In this document: positions 27,130 to 35,990 of the stretch, in pieces
Layout of the letters: each line of letters begins with the position of its first letter
Position numbering within the stretch: the stretch's first letter is position 1
From: Phycisphaera sp.
GTDB taxonomy: Bacteria > Planctomycetota > Phycisphaerae > Phycisphaerales > UBA1924
DNA: 64,000 nucleotides
Direction: 5' to 3'
Assembly (NCBI GenBank): GCA_025916675.1
Contig: CP098402.1
Location: 925,205 to 989,204, forward strand
Translations under genes and position numbers: made by a program
Notes under the pieces: model-generated
Seen by the model: the letters and a program-made list of their open reading frames with translations, nothing else
What the model was told of the DNA's origin: nothing
The model's database searches: none

Positions 27130-27593
27130 GGACCACCCGTGGATTCACGCTCCTCGAGATCCTCTTCGCGCTCGCGTTGACAACGCTCGCACTCGGGGGC
27201 GGCGTGGCCTTCATGCTCCCGCTCGCATCGAGCGTGCCCAGGATGGCCCAGCAGGCCCAGGATGATCTGATTGCCGGCCGCGTCCTGGAGCAGATTGGCC
27301 GGGAACTCCAGGCCGAGCACGAGTCGATGCCACGCCGGCGGGTCTCGATCGAACGCAAGACGCTCACGATCGTCACCCGCGAGCACGGCACTCGGACCGA
27401 ACGCTTCTACCATCAGGAACCCCGGGGCCTGGTCATCGGGCAGGATGGCGGTTCGATCCGCATCGACGCCATCGAGGATTTCACGGCCTCCCTGGAAGCG
27501 GATGGCCGCGTGCTGTCGGTCCGATTCGTGCTCCGCGCACGCGATCCAGGATCGAGCGCGACCCACGTCCACCAGGAGTACGTGCTGCGATGA
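27126..27593 (+). CDS. gspJ: Minor pseudopilin, GspJ-like
   Basis: 155 aa, with ATG overlapping the previous stop. The prepilin motif is TRG|FTLLEILFALALTTLALG. Gene order and length fit GspJ; the soluble domain alone is not diagnostic. Confidence 0.72.
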   Translation: MRTTRGFTLLEILFALALTTLALGGGVAFMLPLASSVPRMAQQAQDDLIAGRVLEQIGRELQAEHESMPRRRVSIERKTLTIVTREHGTRTERFYHQEPRGLVIGQDGGSIRIDAIEDFTASLEADGRVLSVRFVLRARDPGSSATHVHQEYVLR

Positions 27594-28456
27594 TCGTGAC
27601 CGCGCCATCCCGGCGGGCGGCAGCCCTGCTCTTCGTCCTGGCATTCGTCGTGGCGGTTGTTCCCCTGGTCACGCTGGCCGCCACGCGCGTGTCGATTGCG
27701 GCGCAGCGGCACAACTCGCACCACGACGCTGCCCTGGCCAACGATCTCATGGACGCGTCGATGCTCCCCATCCTTGATTGGTTGCGACGAGAGAGCGCCC
27801 AGGTCGTACTGCCACCCGAAGCAGCGCAGCCACGGGTGGCCCTGCTCGACGACACGATACTCATCGACCAGACACTGGTTCGGGTACGCCTGACGGCATG
27901 GGATCTGCGGGGCATGCTTCCGATCGATGTGGCACGCACCGGCTCACCCATGAGCCTGACACTCCCCGAGGACGCCCGACAGCGGATCGACGCGCTGCCG
28001 GATCATCCGAGCGGCCTCGACGCGATCCCCCGCGTTTCCCGGGAGCGATTGGTCTTCCCGACACCGGGCTCATCCGATCCCGCACTTGGCGCTCTGGTCC
28101 ACGCCGGCCGTCGCACCAGAAGCCAGCCTGTAGCGCGGCTCAATGTCAACACAACGCCGATCCCGCTGCTGACACAGGCGATGCGGTTGGCCGGGCGGGG
28201 CGGACTCGACCAGCTCATCCAGAAGCGGACCAGCGGGGAACGCTCCGGGGTACCCCAGTTGGGCGACTCCGAACCCCAGCGCGGCCAACGCGTCGAGCTG
28301 ACCTCGACGAGCAGTGCGTGGGGTATAAGGGTCGACATCACCTCGGGCGCCACCCGCCGCTCGTGGTGGACCCAGTGGACGAGGATCAGCGGCGACTGGA
28401 TGCTCCAACGCCACACACCAATCCTGTGGGAGCCGCATCCGAGGGACATGCAATGA
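27590..28456 (+). CDS. gspK: Pseudopilus tip protein, GspK-like
   Basis: 288 aa, with ATG overlapping the previous stop. It has an N-terminal hydrophobic segment (AAALLFVLAFVVAVVPLVTL) without a clean prepilin motif; the +5 Glu is absent, as is typical of GspK. WDLRGMLPI and ARLNVNTTPIPLL match GspK signature positions. It would cap the pseudopilus. Confidence 0.75.
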   Translation: MIVTAPSRRAAALLFVLAFVVAVVPLVTLAATRVSIAAQRHNSHHDAALANDLMDASMLPILDWLRRESAQVVLPPEAAQPRVALLDDTILIDQTLVRVRLTAWDLRGMLPIDVARTGSPMSLTLPEDARQRIDALPDHPSGLDAIPRVSRERLVFPTPGSSDPALGALVHAGRRTRSQPVARLNVNTTPIPLLTQAMRLAGRGGLDQLIQKRTSGERSGVPQLGDSEPQRGQRVELTSTSSAWGIRVDITSGATRRSWWTQWTRISGDWMLQRHTPILWEPHPRDMQ

Positions 28457-28944
28457 GCCGCCCACTCCGCGAGCGCACCGGCACGGCCATCATCGCGGTG
28501 GGTGGCATCGGCATCCTCCTCGCCGGAGGGTGGTGGTCGACGCGGCCGATACCGCCACGAACACCCACGGCGCAGCTGCTGGCCGATGCGCCGCACGCCG
28601 ATCTCCCGCCGCGCATCCCGCTGGACGCTTCCGTCTTCGACCAGGGGCTGTGGCATGCGCCGAGGGTTACCACCGCGCAACCCGAGCAACCGACAAGGAC
28701 GACTCCGCCACCTCCTCCGCCACCGCCTGCCCCGGCGAACATCGCGCTCACGCTCATCGCGATGGTCCAGAACGGGGACGAGTGGCACGTGGCTCTGTAC
28801 GATCCGGGGGAGCAGGAACTCGTGCTCGCGGCCGCCGGGGATCGCGTCGCCGGCGTGCTCGTCCGCGAGGTCACCGACCGATCCGTCCTGCTGGAACTGG
28901 CTGGCCGCACCCGGCGGCTTGCGCTCGTGGAAGAAGCGCCATGA
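28453..28944 (+). CDS. GspC-like inner-membrane linker protein
   Basis: 163 aa, overlapping gspK. One N-terminal transmembrane helix (AIIAVGGIGILLAGGWW), a Pro-rich linker (TTPPPPPPPPAPANI) and a small C-terminal beta domain (VALYDPGEQELVLAAAGDRV). This layout is that of GspC/PilP proteins, which connect the secretin to the platform. The family call is from layout and position. Confidence 0.6.
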   Translation: MSRPLRERTGTAIIAVGGIGILLAGGWWSTRPIPPRTPTAQLLADAPHADLPPRIPLDASVFDQGLWHAPRVTTAQPEQPTRTTPPPPPPPPAPANIALTLIAMVQNGDEWHVALYDPGEQELVLAAAGDRVAGVLVREVTDRSVLLELAGRTRRLALVEEAP

Positions 28945-29834
28945 GCGATACCGCCACAAGCCCCGCTCCCCCAACAGCACAACCGACCCAATCCCATGTG
29001 AGCGTGCCGGCCACGATGCTGTACACCGCCACCCTGCCGCGTCCACCGGGACGACTCACCCACCGAGTGGTGATCTACGCGGCCGAGGGCCTGCTGCCCC
29101 GCCCGCTGGACGAACTGGCATTGGCGTGGAAGCCAGCCGGGAACTCGCTCATCGTCCTCGCGATCGATCGCGAGCACGCCCAGGCATGGCTTGCTCAGGG
29201 TGCCGCGAGCGCCCAACCGGCCACGCTGCCCCCATCGGTGCTGGAGCATGACCCGAGCGTACAGAACACCCGGTTCGAGTTTCTCCGAGGCCGGCACCTG
29301 CCATCCCAGATCGTCGCGCAACGCCGGCTCAGGCGTGTCTTGGTAATGATGGTCGCGGTCGGCCTTGCGGGCCTGGTCGCATGGGGCGCGCACCGGCGGA
29401 GCGAGGCGATGGTGGCCGAGGCGAAGGGTTTCGACGCGGCGTCATCGGCGTTGGTCAAGCAGGCCCTGCCCAGCATGACCCCGGGCATGGACCCGCAGCT
29501 CGCCCTGACCGGGGAGATCCGCCGTTTGACCGCGATCGCCGACGCCGACCGCATCACCGTCCCCGTCGATGGCCGGTACACCATGACCGCCCTGTTCGAG
29601 CAATGGCCCGGGGACATCACCATGCAGGTCGAGTCGATCGAGGTCGCCGGGGGCCGTGTCAACCTGCATGCCAACCTGGCCACCCGGAGGCGGGCGCTGG
29701 AACTGGCCGGCGTGCTGACCGAACTCACGGGGTTCCAGGCCGAGTTGCCACGTGTGAGAACAGAAACACGCCGAGGCATCGACGTCACGCGCCTCGAATT
29801 GGCGCTGCAACGAAAAGCCCGGGGTGCGCGATGA
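28941..29834 (+). CDS. GspL/PilN-like assembly protein
   Basis: 297 aa, overlapping the previous gene. A cytoplasmic N-terminal half is followed by one membrane span (VLVMMVAVGLAGLVAWGAHR) and a periplasmic ferredoxin-like region (ITVPVDGRYTMTALFEQWP). This corresponds to GspL C-terminal half or PilN architecture; the N-terminal half lacks clear actin-like motifs. It would couple GspE to the periplasmic parts. Confidence 0.55.
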   Translation: MSDTATSPAPPTAQPTQSHVSVPATMLYTATLPRPPGRLTHRVVIYAAEGLLPRPLDELALAWKPAGNSLIVLAIDREHAQAWLAQGAASAQPATLPPSVLEHDPSVQNTRFEFLRGRHLPSQIVAQRRLRRVLVMMVAVGLAGLVAWGAHRRSEAMVAEAKGFDAASSALVKQALPSMTPGMDPQLALTGEIRRLTAIADADRITVPVDGRYTMTALFEQWPGDITMQVESIEVAGGRVNLHANLATRRRALELAGVLTELTGFQAELPRVRTETRRGIDVTRLELALQRKARGAR

Positions 29835-30373
29835 GAACCGGCAAGCTACGGATCACAACAGGGCTCGTGCTCCTCGCATCCATCGGGATCGCGGTGTGGT
29901 TCCTCGTGGGATGGGGGGCGGCCACGACCGTCCGCGACCGGGCCGAAGCGACATTCGTGCGCGTTGGAGAACAAGCGTCCGAGCTCGAAGCCCTGCGGGC
30001 CGAACTCCGCCGCAACCGCATCTCGGCCGCCGGACGCCGGGCCAACGCCCTGGCCGAGGTCGCCGACACGATCGCGGCCTCGGGCCTACCGGAAGACGCG
30101 CTTCGGTCCCTGGATGAGCAGAATGATGTGGACCTGGCCGAGGCGGGCCTGCGCCGCCAGACGCTCAGGCTCGAGCTGGCCTCGATCACACCGGGAGAGT
30201 TGGGCGTGTTCTTCGCTCGCCTGCACGCCGATCGGCCGCACTGGACCGTCACCCGGGTCGAATTGAACAGGCCGAGTCGAGCCGAAGGGAACTCGTACGA
30301 CACGACGGTGCTGATGGTGCGCACGTACCAACCCCGCCAACGTCGCCCCGAACCAGTGGAGGGCTCGCCATGA
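29831..30373 (+). CDS. GspM/PilO-like assembly protein
   Basis: 180 aa, overlapping the previous gene. A short cytoplasmic tail, one membrane helix (LVLLASIGIAVWFLVGWG), a charged coiled-coil region (AEATFVRVGEQASELEALRA) and a compact C-terminal domain. The layout is that of GspM/PilO, which pair with GspL/PilN. Confidence 0.55.
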   Translation: MRTGKLRITTGLVLLASIGIAVWFLVGWGAATTVRDRAEATFVRVGEQASELEALRAELRRNRISAAGRRANALAEVADTIAASGLPEDALRSLDEQNDVDLAEAGLRRQTLRLELASITPGELGVFFARLHADRPHWTVTRVELNRPSRAEGNSYDTTVLMVRTYQPRQRRPEPVEGSP

Positions 30374-30963
30374 GCAACGCATACCGAGTGATCTGGACGG
30401 TTCTGTTGCTTGTGGTGCTCGGCACCGGGCTTGTGGGTTGCAAGAACGCGTCACCGAGCCCGTATGTCGAGCAGCCCCCCATCCAACGGAACACCGAACG
30501 GGCCCAGCAACTCGCCGCTCGTGCGGTGGAACGAATGGAGGACGATCCCGAGGCCGCCGAGGAACTCTTCCGTGACGCTCTTGCCGCCGATCTCTACCAC
30601 GGCCCGTCCCACAACAACCTGGGTGTCCTTTTGCTCGAACGCGGCAAACTCTACGAGGCCGCCAACGAGTTCGAGTGGGCCCGGCGGCTCATGCCCGGCC
30701 ATCCCGACCCCCGCATGAACCTGGCGTTGACCCTTGAGAAGGCCGGCCGGACCGACGACGCCATCACCCAGTATCGACGAGCACTGGAAGTCCATCCCGG
30801 GCATCGTCCGACGGTCCAGGCGCTGACCCGACTGGAGGTCCGGGCTGGCCGCACCACCGACGAGACGCTCGATCGGCTCCGTGTGCTGAGCCTGGAGGGC
30901 GAGAACACGAAGTGGCGAGCATGGGCTCAGGAGCAACTCGCGCTACACGAGGATCTGCCGTAG
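30370..30963 (+). CDS. TPR lipoprotein, last gene of the secretion operon
   Basis: 197 aa, overlapping the previous gene. A lipoprotein signal ends in the lipobox LVGC, followed by two to three tetratricopeptide repeats (NNLGVLLLERGKLYEAANEF, MNLALTLEKAGRTDDAITQY). In analogous systems a TPR lipoprotein acts as a secretin pilotin or assembly factor; that role is inferred from position. Confidence 0.8.
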   Translation: MSNAYRVIWTVLLLVVLGTGLVGCKNASPSPYVEQPPIQRNTERAQQLAARAVERMEDDPEAAEELFRDALAADLYHGPSHNNLGVLLLERGKLYEAANEFEWARRLMPGHPDPRMNLALTLEKAGRTDDAITQYRRALEVHPGHRPTVQALTRLEVRAGRTTDETLDRLRVLSLEGENTKWRAWAQEQLALHEDLP

Positions 30964-31055
30964 TCGCGTTCCGCACGAATGATGCGATCTATGGGTGATG
31001 TTGAAGACCAGCCAAGGCGTAACCCAAGGCCGGCCATGGGCGTATTGCGAACTGG

Positions 31056-31643
31056 ATGTCCACGGACTTGCTCATCCATTCTGGCACCATCACCCGCCTC
31101 CTGGACGCCTCCAAGCGTGGCGATGTTGCCGCGATGGACGATCTCTTCGATCGGGTCTACGAGGAACTCCAGCAGATCGCGCGACGGCTGACTCTGGACG
31201 TACCCGCGAGGGCTGATCTCAACCCGGCCACGCTCGTCAACGCGGCCTGCGAACGGCTTCTGGCAACCGAAAAGCTCAACGCCGAGGACCGGCGGCACTT
31301 CTTCTTCATCTTCGGACGCGCGATGCACGACGTGGTCGTCGAGGAAGCCCGCCGCGCAACGGCGAAGAAACGTACGCCCACTCCCGGACAGCTCCTCCCA
31401 TCGTCCCAGACCGTCCACTTCGACCGCACCACCCTGACGCTCGCCAAGCTCGCGGACCTCCTCCGTGAGTTCCACGAAGTGGACCCAGATGCGGCCCAAG
31501 TCGTGCGACTGCGGTACTTTGCGGGCCGATCGATGCGACAGACAGCCTCAGATTTAGGGATCACCCTTGCATCCGTGCGGGCTCACTGGAGCTATGCCAA
31601 GGCCTGGCTCGGAGAACGGGTGAACGGTTCGCTTGATTCCTAA
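31056..31643 (+). CDS. ECF-like RNA polymerase sigma factor
   Basis: 195 aa of the same Sigma70-ECF group as the gene at 6136: ADLNPATLVNAACERLL and FFFIFGRAMHDVVVEEARRA in region 2, then VVRLRYFAGRSMRQTASDLGITLASVRAHWSYAKAWL in region 4. It is followed by a Ser/Thr kinase gene 93 bp downstream, repeating the sigma/kinase arrangement. Confidence 0.88.
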   Translation: MSTDLLIHSGTITRLLDASKRGDVAAMDDLFDRVYEELQQIARRLTLDVPARADLNPATLVNAACERLLATEKLNAEDRRHFFFIFGRAMHDVVVEEARRATAKKRTPTPGQLLPSSQTVHFDRTTLTLAKLADLLREFHEVDPDAAQVVRLRYFAGRSMRQTASDLGITLASVRAHWSYAKAWLGERVNGSLDS

Positions 31644-31736
31644 TCCCCTGATTTTGGGAATCCATCGCGCACAACCATCCAAACCCCGCGGCGGGGTGGC
31701 GTGTGTATCTGAAGGCGGAGGAGTTCACAGCGCTAA

Positions 31737-33914
31737 ATGGCACAGCACGACGACGAACGCGGGATATTTCTGGCCGCCCTGGCTCTGCCCAGGGACGATC
31801 GCGAGGCCTTCCTCGACGGGGCTTGCCAATCCCCTGAGCTGCGACGACGCATCGACGCCCTGCTCGCCCGGCACGACGAGGGAACCATCGATTTCCTCCA
31901 GGAACGCGAGAGCGACTTAGACCACGAGGCCGTCGAACCTGAGCCGCCCTTCGAGCTCGATGAGTTCAAGATCACGAAAGAACTCGGTCGCGGAGGGATG
32001 AGCATCGTGTACCTTGCGGAGGACACAGTCCTCAAACGCGAGGTGGCGATCAAGACCCTCGCCCCAAACATGGCCAAGTCGGCGAGGCTGCTCGCTGGCT
32101 TCCAACAGGAAGCGGTCCACGTCTCCCGCCTGAAGCACCCCGCGATCGTGCCTGTGTACAGGTTCGGCCGGGATGCGGGCCTGCACTTCATCGTGTCCCA
32201 ATACGTCGAAGGTCAGACGCTCCGGGAACTCATCGATAGACGCATCCAGAGCCAGAAGGAATCCGATCTCCAGCCCGAAGATGATCGATCGTGGCGGCGA
32301 CAGGTCGCCGGAACGCTCGCGACCATCGCCGAGGCCCACGGCGTGGGCATCGTCCACCGCGACATCAAGCCCTCCAACATCATGCAGGCCACGGAGGGCT
32401 CAGCCAGGCTGCTCGACTTCGGCATCGCCGTTCGCAGCTCGGCCAGCCCGTTGCTGGCTTCGCCGCTCGGTGCCGGCAGCGTGTCCTACATGAGCCCCGA
32501 GCACATCCAGGTCGAGGGCACCACGATCGATGGACGCAGCGACGTCTTCTCGCTCGGGGTCGTGCTGTATGAAGCTCTGGCACTGACCCTGCCATTCAAG
32601 GGTAAGGACCACGAGGCTGTGATCGATGCGATTCGCGGATCCAATCCGACACCGGTGCGACGGCTCGCTCCGGGAACACCGCACGATCTCGAAGTTATCT
32701 GCCAGAAGGCCCTCGAAAAGGATCCCGAAGAGCGCTACCAGAGCGCCGCCCATCTTGGGGCCGACCTGCGGTGCTGGCTGAACGGGGTCCCAATTCTGGC
32801 CCGCTCCGAACCGCTGCTCGACAAAGCCAAACGCCATTTTCGTCGGCGTCGAACTGTCGCAACGGCAGTCGTAGCGGTGGTCCTCGCCGCGGGTGGTGCT
32901 GCATCGCTCGCATCGCACCTTGCCGACACGCGGCCACAGGTTCGAATCGGCAACCTCCCGGATGGTGCCAGGGTGTACATCAGTGCGATTGATCGCCGAT
33001 CGGGCGCTGTTGATACCGAGCGGCGTCTGGTCGATGGGAACTTTCGAATCGAACCAGGATTCTACAGGATCATCGTAATTGGGACCGGAGGCGAAACCGC
33101 AGAATTCACGCTATTGCTCGAACACAATTCTACGGAGCGGTTGACGGCCAGAGCCTCTCGCCCAGCCGACGTCGAGCAGGACATGGTTCGCTTCGACCCG
33201 GTCGCAAACCCATTCCAACCAGGCTCAGCCGAAGCGAGCCTGGTGTCAGCAACCCAACCGCTCGGTCCGTTCCTCATCGATCGCTACGAGGTCTCGAATG
33301 CCGAGTACGAAGCGTTCGTCCTGGCGTCCGATACGCCGGTCGCACCACCCCCGCTGTGGGAAGGGCCACGATGCCCTCTGGCCTTGCGAGAGCTGCCTGT
33401 TGTTGGTGTTACCTATGCCGAAGCGCAGGCCTACGCGCAATGGAGGGGCAAGCGGCTGCCGACGGCCAGCGAATGGATGTACGCGGCTCGTGGGCCTGCC
33501 GGACGCGCCTACCCAGCCGGAGCAGCCGCAGCCGAACCACCACGGCTCGGCGTGCGATTTGTTGACGCTCGTGGTTCCGAAACCGCGGGCTACATGCTGG
33601 CGACGTCACCCCTCGCGAAGTCGTACTACCTGCAGTTTGCGGCACCTACCAGAGGCGCCCTTTCCGAGGCGCACCGGGACGACCTGACCCCAGAGGGGCT
33701 GCACTTCATGTACGGGAACGTGCGTGAGTGGACCGAGTCTGTCGCGCCCTGGGGTGAGGAACCCAACTACACCGCGCGACTGACGTGCGGTTACGCCTGG
33801 GAGATGCCGATCCGCCGGTCCACGGAATTGACCAGTATTTCAATCCCCGAACAGCCCGTGTCCGACCGCATCGTCGGCCTCGGGTTTCGTTGTGCCAAGA
33901 GTATCGTGCCCTAA
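31737..33914 (+). CDS. Ser/Thr protein kinase fused to PEGA and FGE/sulfatase-modifying domains
   Basis: 725 aa. The kinase domain (about 80-345) has GRGGMSIVYLA, VAIKTLA, HRDIKPSNIM, LDFGIAV and YMSPEHI. A transmembrane helix lies at about 378-398 (VATAVVAVVLAAGGAASLAS). A PEGA-type domain follows (IGNLPDGARVYISAIDRRSG; IEPGFYRIIVIGTGGETAEF), then an FGE-sulfatase-like domain from about 495 (IDRYEVSNAEYEAFVLA; GVTYAEAQAYAQWRGKRLPT; MYGNVREWTE; GLGFRCAKS). The usual GGSW segment near the catalytic Cys is replaced by LTCGYAWEMP, so the enzyme part may be a binding fold only. Confidence 0.9.
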   Translation: MAQHDDERGIFLAALALPRDDREAFLDGACQSPELRRRIDALLARHDEGTIDFLQERESDLDHEAVEPEPPFELDEFKITKELGRGGMSIVYLAEDTVLKREVAIKTLAPNMAKSARLLAGFQQEAVHVSRLKHPAIVPVYRFGRDAGLHFIVSQYVEGQTLRELIDRRIQSQKESDLQPEDDRSWRRQVAGTLATIAEAHGVGIVHRDIKPSNIMQATEGSARLLDFGIAVRSSASPLLASPLGAGSVSYMSPEHIQVEGTTIDGRSDVFSLGVVLYEALALTLPFKGKDHEAVIDAIRGSNPTPVRRLAPGTPHDLEVICQKALEKDPEERYQSAAHLGADLRCWLNGVPILARSEPLLDKAKRHFRRRRTVATAVVAVVLAAGGAASLASHLADTRPQVRIGNLPDGARVYISAIDRRSGAVDTERRLVDGNFRIEPGFYRIIVIGTGGETAEFTLLLEHNSTERLTARASRPADVEQDMVRFDPVANPFQPGSAEASLVSATQPLGPFLIDRYEVSNAEYEAFVLASDTPVAPPPLWEGPRCPLALRELPVVGVTYAEAQAYAQWRGKRLPTASEWMYAARGPAGRAYPAGAAAAEPPRLGVRFVDARGSETAGYMLATSPLAKSYYLQFAAPTRGALSEAHRDDLTPEGLHFMYGNVREWTESVAPWGEEPNYTARLTCGYAWEMPIRRSTELTSISIPEQPVSDRIVGLGFRCAKSIVP

Positions 33915-33937
33915 CCCAAACATCGCGGAGTTGTACC

Positions 33938-34510
33938 ATGCCGATCCCCCAAGTCGATAAGGCCAGTCTGTCGTTCTGTCTCCGGGTCCTCGACCCCGAA
34001 GCAATGGCCGAGCACTCGGACACGGTGATGGAGAACTTCCGCCAGTTTATTCTCGCGTTCGACCCGAACCTGACCAAGGGACCGCTCTGGCTGGATGTAC
34101 CGTTCAAGGCCCACCACGACTGGGCGGTCGCCCAGGCCAATGGCGGCGGGCAGTACGACCCGGCGACGTTCCAGACCGCGTACGCGTTAGCGGCTTCGGA
34201 AGTCTTTTTTCTGTACGGCGTGGACACTGGAAACGGCTGGGATACATCAAATGGCACGGGGCTGCCGCATCCCGTGCCAGGCGGCTGGGGATCAACATCC
34301 CTCCAAGCCATCCCGTACGGCGCGGCCGGAGCGTACTACGAATGGGAGTATGACAGCAACACCGGCAAATGGGTACGCGTGTGCTACGAAGACTTCGCGT
34401 TGACCGATCCCTCTGGAACCGCGACGGTGTCGCCCGACATCGTGATCGGCGGTATCACCATTGCCATCGTGGGCGTGTCCCTGGCGTATGGGGATGATGC
34501 TACGTTGTGA
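33938..34510 (+). CDS. Hypothetical protein downstream of the kinase
   Basis: 190 aa, starting behind GCGGAG. There is no signal peptide. Aromatic and Gly-rich central sequence (DTGNGWDTSNGTGLPHPVPG; GAAGAYYEWEYDS) and a hydrophobic C-terminus (IVIGGITIAIVGVSLAYG). Family not recognised. The 23-bp gap after the kinase gene suggests co-transcription; it could be an effector of that pathway or a secreted-type peptide precursor. Confidence 0.6.
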   Translation: MPIPQVDKASLSFCLRVLDPEAMAEHSDTVMENFRQFILAFDPNLTKGPLWLDVPFKAHHDWAVAQANGGGQYDPATFQTAYALAASEVFFLYGVDTGNGWDTSNGTGLPHPVPGGWGSTSLQAIPYGAAGAYYEWEYDSNTGKWVRVCYEDFALTDPSGTATVSPDIVIGGITIAIVGVSLAYGDDATL

Positions 34511-34536
34511 ACGAACTGCTGATCGCGACAGCCTTG

Positions 34537-35349
34537 TTATATGAGCATCTCCGTGTCGAGTAGCCCGACTCGATAGAACATTTCGCCCCGAGAATGGACA
34601 CCGAGCTTGCGGTAGATGTTCTTCGCGTGGTCATGCACAGTGTACTTGCTGCAATCGAAATGACGAGCAATTTGCGGCACTGTCTTGCCCATCAGCAACA
34701 ACCGCATGGTGCGCAGCTCTCTCGTCGTGAACATAGATGTGTTTGTGATTCCAAGTGGGAAGGCGGCATCAACGACTCCGATCGCTTTGAACATCACGCA
34801 TCGCAGATAGGACATTGCCAATGGAGTCAGTGAACTAGCTTCTCCGTCCCATAAGACCGCAAGCACATGGCCAGCAGCCCCGGATGACACCACCGCCATC
34901 GACATCGAGGATTCGAATGAACCCTCCGTACTCGCAATGAGCTCAAGGAATTTGGCCCTGTCCGTTGAAGATCCTGCCGGAGCATATGCAGCAGTACCTC
35001 CGGCTTGGATCGCACCTGCGGCACGCAGCGGGATGACTGTCGATCGAGCAAACTCGATTCGCTCGGGATTACTATCACCCTCGGGCTTTGATGCGCCCGC
35101 GCACATCGGGCACCATGAATTTTCGTCCGTCAGTGTTCCGATTACTGCGATCGTACTTGGCGCGTGAGGTGACAACTCGCTCAGTGTTGACGCCAGGACA
35201 TTGGTGATGCCAAGCGAAGGAACCAGCGGGATCTGGGTCATAGACACACAGACCGCGACCGCTTGCTCGAACGAGATCGAGCCATCGGGCCATACGGCCG
35301 AGCCGGTTGGAAACTTGAGATCCGGTTGGAATGGTGCCGCGCGTGACAT
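34537..35349 (-). CDS. LuxR-type transcriptional regulator
   Basis: 270 aa from the ATG at 35349 (GGAG 6 nt upstream); the frame is open further upstream to 35427. The N-terminal 190 residues form a putative sensor domain of unrecognised family. The C-terminus is a LuxR HTH: TTRELRTMRLLLMGKTVPQI, DCSKYTVHDHAKNIYRKLGV. It is convergent with the gene at 33938 and faces the repeat-rich gap on its right. Confidence 0.75.
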   Translation of the reverse strand: MSRAAPFQPDLKFPTGSAVWPDGSISFEQAVAVCVSMTQIPLVPSLGITNVLASTLSELSPHAPSTIAVIGTLTDENSWCPMCAGASKPEGDSNPERIEFARSTVIPLRAAGAIQAGGTAAYAPAGSSTDRAKFLELIASTEGSFESSMSMAVVSSGAAGHVLAVLWDGEASSLTPLAMSYLRCVMFKAIGVVDAAFPLGITNTSMFTTRELRTMRLLLMGKTVPQIARHFDCSKYTVHDHAKNIYRKLGVHSRGEMFYRVGLLDTEMLI

Positions 35350-35568
35350 GTATAGCTCCGAACAAGGGGTTCGTTCGGTCGCTCGCCGTGTGAAAATGAG
35401 CTTTGTGCGCGTAAATATCGACACCATCTAGGCGTAATCAGGCCCCAAAGTAGATGGCAGCGGATTGGTACTCAAGGAACAAGAAACGGCGGCCCGGCCG
35501 AAGCCTAGCCGCCGATGCGATGGCCAAAGGGCTAACACACCTCGGGTGCCATCACCGGCAGAATGATA

Positions 35569-35584
35569 CCCCCTAAATAGGGGG
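35569..35584. promoter_or_regulatory. 16-bp palindrome, first of three related sites
   Basis: CCCCCTAAATAGGGGG: 7-bp arms around AA. The reverse-complement version occurs at 48671 and a close variant at 54686, both upstream of minus-strand genes. Here no gene follows directly. Confidence 0.4.
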
Positions 35585-35639
35585 CACTCATACCCGTTTC
35601 ACAACCATCTTGATAGAGCGGAATTTCGAGCTCAAATCC

Positions 35640-35872
35640 GACCCCCAGCCTGGATTTTGAAGTGAAAAGACGGGTATACCAGGATTCAACGGATCTTGTC
35701 GCATGCGGGTAACTACGCCTCGCCCTGAGTTCCAAGGTGAGTTCCAAATGCGCGGCTCAAGATCAGCAAACAACAGTAACCGTCCAGAATGTGCAAGCAC
35801 TTGCTGCGAAAGCACATGCCGCGTTTGCAGAACTTCAAAGGCCCATCCAGATATCCCCTGGATTCGAATCTA
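35640..35872 (-). repeat. Dispersed intergenic repeat, copy E (inverted)
   Basis: Reverse-complement relative of copies A and B. The pair of repeats reads GAGTTCCA at 35727-35734 and 35739-35746 (12-bp period), and the flanking segments match A over much of its length. The tRNA-like end (CTGGATTCGAATCTA, about 35858-35872) differs from the tRNA-Ser 3' end, so this copy may have targeted another tRNA. Confidence 0.5.
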
Positions 35873-35873
35873 C

Positions 35874-35990
35874 TGCGCTCGTAACCGCTTCCTGGTCTAT
35901 ACGTAGGGTGAGGGACCGAACAAGTGCGCTCGTACCCGTTTCCTGATCCATCTGTGGGGTGAGGAATTGGACAAGAATCTGACCTCCAAG
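35874..35990 (+). repeat. Two tandem IS3-family ends (relic)
   Basis: End sequences start at 35874 (TGCGCTCGTAACCGCTTCCT) and 35925 (TGCGCTCGTACCCGTTTCCT), exactly 51 bp apart. The same 51-bp double end is present at the left of the complete IS (11247 and 11298). No transposase sequence follows. Confidence 0.5.
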
